Shown here one piece after another: positions 6,463 to 9,795 of a stretch of DNA of 9,795 nt. Within the stretch, counting starts at the first letter, position 1. Every line of letters begins with the position of its first letter. This DNA is from Mariprofundus sp. (lineage in GTDB: Bacteria; Pseudomonadota; Zetaproteobacteria; Mariprofundales; Mariprofundaceae). The DNA lies in contig WFUI01000262.1 in the NCBI GenBank assembly GCA_015485035.1, forward strand, positions 1 through 9,795. Reading direction: 5' to 3'. Under the pieces are notes generated by a model that saw nothing but the letters and a program-made list of their open reading frames with translations, was not told where the DNA came from and did no database searches. Made by a program: the position numbers and the translations under genes.

Positions 6463-6490
6463 AATATCAAACACTTATGTATTTGATATT
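6463..6490. promoter_or_regulatory. Perfect 9-bp inverted repeat, candidate operator
   Basis: AATATCAAA (6463-6471) and TTTGATATT (6482-6490) are exact inverted copies separated by 10 bp, giving half-site centres 19 bp apart, near two helical turns. It lies in the 224-bp gap between the divergent gpmI and antiporter genes, 56 bp upstream of the gpmI start. No T-run pattern or converging gene suggests a terminator. A dimeric regulator site is the likeliest reading; I cannot name the regulator. The half-sites point the wrong way for an FNR box. Confidence 0.45.
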
Positions 6491-6631
6491 ATGGGTTCCC
6501 CTGCCTTGTCTGCTGCCCATGCGAAGCAACCGGGTCGGACAGCGGGGCGAAGCATAGCATTTCAGCAGCCCGGAAGCATACGGCCCCTGAGGCTGTCGGC
6601 AATTGTGTATGCCTGGGTACAAATAAAACCC

Positions 6632-8524
6632 ATGACTTGCCGTTCTATCATGTTCGCGGCATTCTCATTGGCGATGTTTCCCGAGACTGCTAACCCGACC
6701 ACAACATTTATCGTTGCTGTCATCATTGCCACGGCTGCGCAAATGGTGGCCAGTCGTTTCCGTTTCCCTCCCATTTTGCTTTGGTTGCTGGCCGGCATGT
6801 CGCTGGGGCCGTTCGGGCTTCATATCCTGCATGTCGAGACGATTCAGCCGGCATTGCATGCGCTGATTGAGCTGGGGTTGGCCATCATTCTGTTTGAAGG
6901 AGGGCTCAATCTGAATCTGAAAGCCCTGCGTGAAAACGGTTGGGTAGTCGGCAGACTGGTGATTCTCGGGCCGCTGTTAACGATGCTGATTGGAGGTGCG
7001 GCAGCGCATATTATTCTGGACATGGACTGGCTTCTGGCGCTGTTGTTCGGGGCGCTGGTTTCTGTTGGCGGACCAACCGTTATCCTGCCGATTGTCCGAC
7101 AAATGCGGCTGGGCCGGCATGTCAGTCATGTATTGACAGCTGAAGCCATGCTGATTGACGTTATCGGGGCTATTCTGGCCATTGTGCTTTTGCAGCTGAC
7201 CCTGACGCTGAATATGAATGCTGCAGCGATTGCACAGGATATTCTTTATAAACTGATCGTTGGTGCTGTGCTGGGTATAGCCGGGGGGCGCATGCTGGCT
7301 TGGTTGTTGACCAGCCTTTGGGCCAAGGATTTTGAAATTCGTACCGTGCTGACACTGACAAGCGCCTGGGGCATGTTTTTACTGGCCGACTCGATCAGTT
7401 CGCAGGCAGGGCTTCTCACCATGCTGATGATGGGGGCGGTGTTGCAGCGCATGGAAGTGCATGATATCCAGCGCCTGAAGCATTTCAAAGGCAGTCTGTC
7501 GATGCTGCTGATTTCGGTTTTGTTTGTACTGCTGGCCGCCAATATGGATTTATCGGTCATGTATTCCTATCTGTGGCAGGGGATGTTGTTATTTGTCATT
7601 CTGGCCGCTGCCGTGAGGCCTCTGATTGTATTTCTGTCCACCTGCGGTAGCAGGTTATCAATCCGCGAAAGCCTGTATCTGGCAGGCATGGCGCCACGCG
7701 GGGTGGTGGCGGCAGGCATCACCTCCCTGTTTGTACTTATTCTGCAGGAAAACAACTATCCCCAGAGTGAGATGCTGATGGCTCTGGTGTATATCATCAT
7801 TATCGTATCCGTGCTTGGCTACAGTCTGCTGGCCGGGCCGTTGAAGCGGTTGTTGTCCATTGAGGGTGGAGATGAACGTTCGGTCCTGATTATCGGTGGC
7901 GGGCAGATCGGTGCGGAAGTTGGCCGGGCGCTGGGTGAAGATCGTGAAGTCAGGTTTCTGGATCTGAATTCTGAAGTGATCAGCAGTTTGAAACATTCAG
8001 GTTATGATGCCGTGTGCGGCAATGCACTGGATCCATTGTACTGGGAAATCATCCATGCCGAAGAAATCGGCTGTACCCTGATTATGACCGGATCATCGGA
8101 TCATAACCTGTTAATAGCGCGACTGGCGCATGAAAACTTCCATATTCCGGAAATCTACGTCACCCTGCAGGAGCAGGATGAGGTGAAACATGCCAGCATG
8201 ATTCACCAGTTACAGGCAAAACGGCTGTTCGCCAAGCCCTATCAATTTACCTACTGGAATGATCAGGCTTACCGCAAGCGCCTGATTTATGAATCCCTTC
8301 GCATCGAACCGGATTCTCCCCTGATCGGTTACCGCATGGCGGATGTGCGCATTCAGCATGGTGTGCAGCCGATCACTGTGATTCGCGAAGGCCTGACGCT
8401 GGTGCCGCACGATGACCTTGTGCTGGCCATGAATGATGAAATCAAGATGCTCATGCGGCCCGAGCGTGTTCAGGAAGGCCAGCCCCTGATTTTGCCGCCA
8501 ACATCTCCTCCGGCCACGCAATAG
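6632..8524 (+). CDS. CPA-type cation/proton antiporter with C-terminal RCK (TrkA-N) domain
   Basis: A 630-residue inner-membrane exchanger, predicted to swap Na+ or K+ for H+. Residues about 23-405 form a run of some 12 hydrophobic helices. Typical CPA1/NhaP-like stretches are ILFEGGLNLNL (86-96), SVGGPTVILPIVRQ (144-157), TAEAMLIDVIGAILA (169-183), with acidic Glu171 and Asp176 as candidate ion-site residues, and MAPRGVVAAGITSLF (353-367). A Rossmann-type nucleotide-binding domain follows: VLIIGGGQIGAEVGRAL (418-434), an acidic LDLNSE (443-448), and GNALDP (463-468). A TrkA-C-like tail (about 555-608) comes last. This is the layout of nucleotide-gated antiporters. The start is uncertain: in-frame ATGs at 6632, 6650 and 6674 all lack a strong ribosome binding site, and further upstream the translation looks non-coding. 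Substrate (K+ versus Na+) cannot be decided. Confidence 0.85.
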   Translation: MTCRSIMFAAFSLAMFPETANPTTTFIVAVIIATAAQMVASRFRFPPILLWLLAGMSLGPFGLHILHVETIQPALHALIELGLAIILFEGGLNLNLKALRENGWVVGRLVILGPLLTMLIGGAAAHIILDMDWLLALLFGALVSVGGPTVILPIVRQMRLGRHVSHVLTAEAMLIDVIGAILAIVLLQLTLTLNMNAAAIAQDILYKLIVGAVLGIAGGRMLAWLLTSLWAKDFEIRTVLTLTSAWGMFLLADSISSQAGLLTMLMMGAVLQRMEVHDIQRLKHFKGSLSMLLISVLFVLLAANMDLSVMYSYLWQGMLLFVILAAAVRPLIVFLSTCGSRLSIRESLYLAGMAPRGVVAAGITSLFVLILQENNYPQSEMLMALVYIIIIVSVLGYSLLAGPLKRLLSIEGGDERSVLIIGGGQIGAEVGRALGEDREVRFLDLNSEVISSLKHSGYDAVCGNALDPLYWEIIHAEEIGCTLIMTGSSDHNLLIARLAHENFHIPEIYVTLQEQDEVKHASMIHQLQAKRLFAKPYQFTYWNDQAYRKRLIYESLRIEPDSPLIGYRMADVRIQHGVQPITVIREGLTLVPHDDLVLAMNDEIKMLMRPERVQEGQPLILPPTSPPATQ

Positions 8525-8556
8525 TAGTGCTGTTGTTGAGCAGGTCTGTTTAAAAG

Positions 8557-9462
8557 ATGTGCTATCGTACTCGTTTTGCACCCAGTCCGACCGGGCTGTT
8601 GCATGTTGGCAATGCATACTCGGCCCTCAGATGTCAGGCGTGGGCAGAAAAATATCATGCAGAATTACTGTTGCGTATTGAAGATATCGATCATACCCGA
8701 TGTCGTTCTGAATTTGCCGATGCTATCATTGAAGATTTGCGCTGGCTGGGGTTGAGCTGGCTGCCACAGGTCAGGTTTCAGAGCCGGCATTTGCAGGATT
8801 ACCAGCAGGCTATCCACACACTCAGGGAGATGGGCGTGATTTACCCGTGTTTCTGCACCCGTAGACAGATTCAGCAGGAAATCATGCGTATGTCTTCAGC
8901 TCCGCATGCCGGAGAAGTCACAACATTGTATCCAGGTATGTGCAGGAACCTGTCGGAGAATGAACAGCATGACCGCATGCAACACGAGCCGTTTGCCTGG
9001 CGCCTGAATATCGACAAGGCCATGGTATTGGCTGGAGAAGACATCAGCTGGAGGGATGGATCAGGATGCCTTCATACAGCCAATATTGATCATGATATCA
9101 TCATTGGGCGCAAGGATATCGATTTCAGCTATCATCTCGCCGTGGTTGTTGATGATGCCTTGCAGAACATCAGCCATATTATTCGCGGTCAGGATTTGAA
9201 GGACAGCACCGGCATTCATCGTCTGTTACAAAAGCTGCTCGGATTACCTGAACCGGTATACCTTCACCACCGGTTGCTGTGCGATCAGGGCGGCGAGAGA
9301 CTGGCCAAACGAAACACTGCGACGACATTGAGAAATTTGCGCCAGATGGGTGTGGATGTGTTCAGGTTGCGTGATTTTTTAAGCGATATGGAAACGCGAT
9401 GCTGGCCTTTTAGGGAAGGAGATGAACGAGAAATACTGAACATGCTTGGCAAGACCCGATGA
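8557..9462 (+). CDS. gluQ: Glutamyl-Q tRNA(Asp) synthetase (GluQRS)
   Basis: A 301-residue truncated relative of glutamyl-tRNA synthetase that lacks the anticodon-binding domain. It activates glutamate and attaches it to queuosine in the wobble position of tRNA(Asp). The class I motif appears as APSPTGLLHVGNAYSAL (8-24) with HVGN in place of HIGH. The zinc site is CFC (98-100) plus Tyr125 and Cys129 in YPGMC. IIRGQDLKDST (208-218) matches the substrate pocket, and LAKRN (249-253) is the KMSKS-equivalent loop. The size is normal for GluQRS and about 60 percent of a full GluRS, which rules out gltX. The ribosome binding site is weak (CAGG at 8541-8544, 12 nt upstream). It starts 32 bp after the antiporter stop and may be co-transcribed with it. 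Confidence 0.92.
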   Translation: MCYRTRFAPSPTGLLHVGNAYSALRCQAWAEKYHAELLLRIEDIDHTRCRSEFADAIIEDLRWLGLSWLPQVRFQSRHLQDYQQAIHTLREMGVIYPCFCTRRQIQQEIMRMSSAPHAGEVTTLYPGMCRNLSENEQHDRMQHEPFAWRLNIDKAMVLAGEDISWRDGSGCLHTANIDHDIIIGRKDIDFSYHLAVVVDDALQNISHIIRGQDLKDSTGIHRLLQKLLGLPEPVYLHHRLLCDQGGERLAKRNTATTLRNLRQMGVDVFRLRDFLSDMETRCWPFREGDEREILNMLGKTR

Positions 9463-9508
9463 TCTGCCATCATTCGCCCTGATTTCATAGAGGCAAGGGT
9501 GATGTAAT

Positions 9509-9795
9509 TTGACAACAATTCTTGATTTGATCGGTAACACGCCCATGGCACAAATTCAGCATATCACCAGCCATCTGCCTGAAAATATCCGTATTCATGC
9601 CAAGCTGGAGCGCTTTAACCCCGGTGGTTCGGTCAAGGATCGCCCTGCACTGTGGATGATTCGGGATGGTTTGAAGAAGGGCTTGCTTCGCCCTGATAAG
9701 GTGATTCTCGATTCAACCAGCGGCAATACCGGTATCGCGCTGGCCATGATTGGTGCGAGCATGGGGTTTCGCGTTCAACTGGTGATGCCGGGCAA
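9509..9795 (+). CDS. cysM: Cysteine synthase (CysM-like), N-terminal part
   Basis: Partial gene: 95 codons, continuing past the right edge. The product is a PLP-dependent O-acetylserine sulfhydrylase that makes cysteine from O-acetylserine and sulfide or thiosulfate. It shows IGNTPM (8-13), the PLP-lysine motif NPGGSVKDRPAL (37-48, Lys43) and the substrate loop TSGNTGIALAMI (70-81). The DRPALWMI and GNTGIALAMI wording favours CysM over CysK, though the two are close. The start is TTG at 9509: AGGGTGA (9496-9502) is 6 nt upstream, the protein begins MTTILDLIGNTP as family members do, and no ATG or GTG occurs in frame at a suitable place. It lies 46 bp after gluQ on the same strand, with no terminator visible between them. 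Confidence 0.88.
   Translation, partial: MTTILDLIGNTPMAQIQHITSHLPENIRIHAKLERFNPGGSVKDRPALWMIRDGLKKGLLRPDKVILDSTSGNTGIALAMIGASMGFRVQLVMPG

Noticed and set aside
6408..6470. A gpmI start 21 codons upstream at 6470
   Set aside because: The ATG at 6407 has a good AGGTGA ribosome binding site and the family sequence begins after it.
6302..6631. A longer antiporter starting at 6302 or 6491
   Set aside because: The first part is antisense to gpmI, and the translation between 6491 and 6631 lacks membrane-protein character. The gpmI-antiporter dyad would also fall inside it.
9509..9514. TTGACA as a -35 promoter element
   Set aside because: It coincides with the TTG start codon and next codon of the cysM-like gene, and no -10-like hexamer lies 16-18 bp downstream.
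1..9795. tRNA, rRNA, CRISPR arrays, phage or transposase genes, toxin-antitoxin or defence genes
   Set aside because: I looked on both strands and found no cloverleaf, direct-repeat array or recognisable protein of these kinds.

Overview
The window is ordinary chromosomal DNA from a proteobacterium of moderate G+C. The main clue is a compact ubiquinone cluster, ubiE-ubiJ-ubiB, in the order known from Gammaproteobacteria and relatives. The other genes are housekeeping: a B12-dependent ribonucleotide reductase, cofactor-independent phosphoglycerate mutase, GluQRS and cysteine synthase. A Zetaproteobacterium or an environmental gamma/beta-proteobacterium would fit, but I cannot settle the lineage from the sequence alone. 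I see no prophage, transposase gene, CRISPR array, tRNA or rRNA.

Layout. (1) 1-365, minus strand: the N-terminal 121 codons of a class II (adenosylcobalamin) ribonucleotide reductase, nrdJ, running off the left edge. (2) 366-594: a regulatory region shared with the divergent ubiE. It holds a good sigma70-type nrdJ promoter, two NrdR-like boxes 32 bp apart, and a row of four same-direction DnaA-like 9-mers at an exact 11-bp period, one of them a perfect DnaA box. (3) 595-3853, plus strand: ubiE, ubiJ and ubiB, probably one operon. A 137-bp gap between ubiE and ubiJ contains a possible 31-codon ORF and a hairpin. (4) 3854-3963: back-to-back palindromes between the convergent ubiB and DUF4126 genes. 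(5) 3960-6407, minus strand: gpmI followed by a DUF4126 membrane protein gene. (6) 6408-6631: divergent intergenic region with a perfect 9-bp inverted repeat. (7) 6632-9795, plus strand: a cation/proton antiporter with a C-terminal RCK/TrkA-type module, gluQ, and the first 95 codons of a CysM-like cysteine synthase that runs off the right edge.

How the genes relate: UbiE, UbiJ and UbiB all serve ubiquinone synthesis (C-methylation, lipid-binding scaffold, and ATPase/kinase-like accessory factor). The remaining genes are linked only loosely, by neighbourhood. I found no evidence of a new multi-gene system. The most interesting signal is the nrdJ control region, where dNTP sensing (NrdR) and replication initiation (DnaA) appear to meet on a class II reductase promoter.
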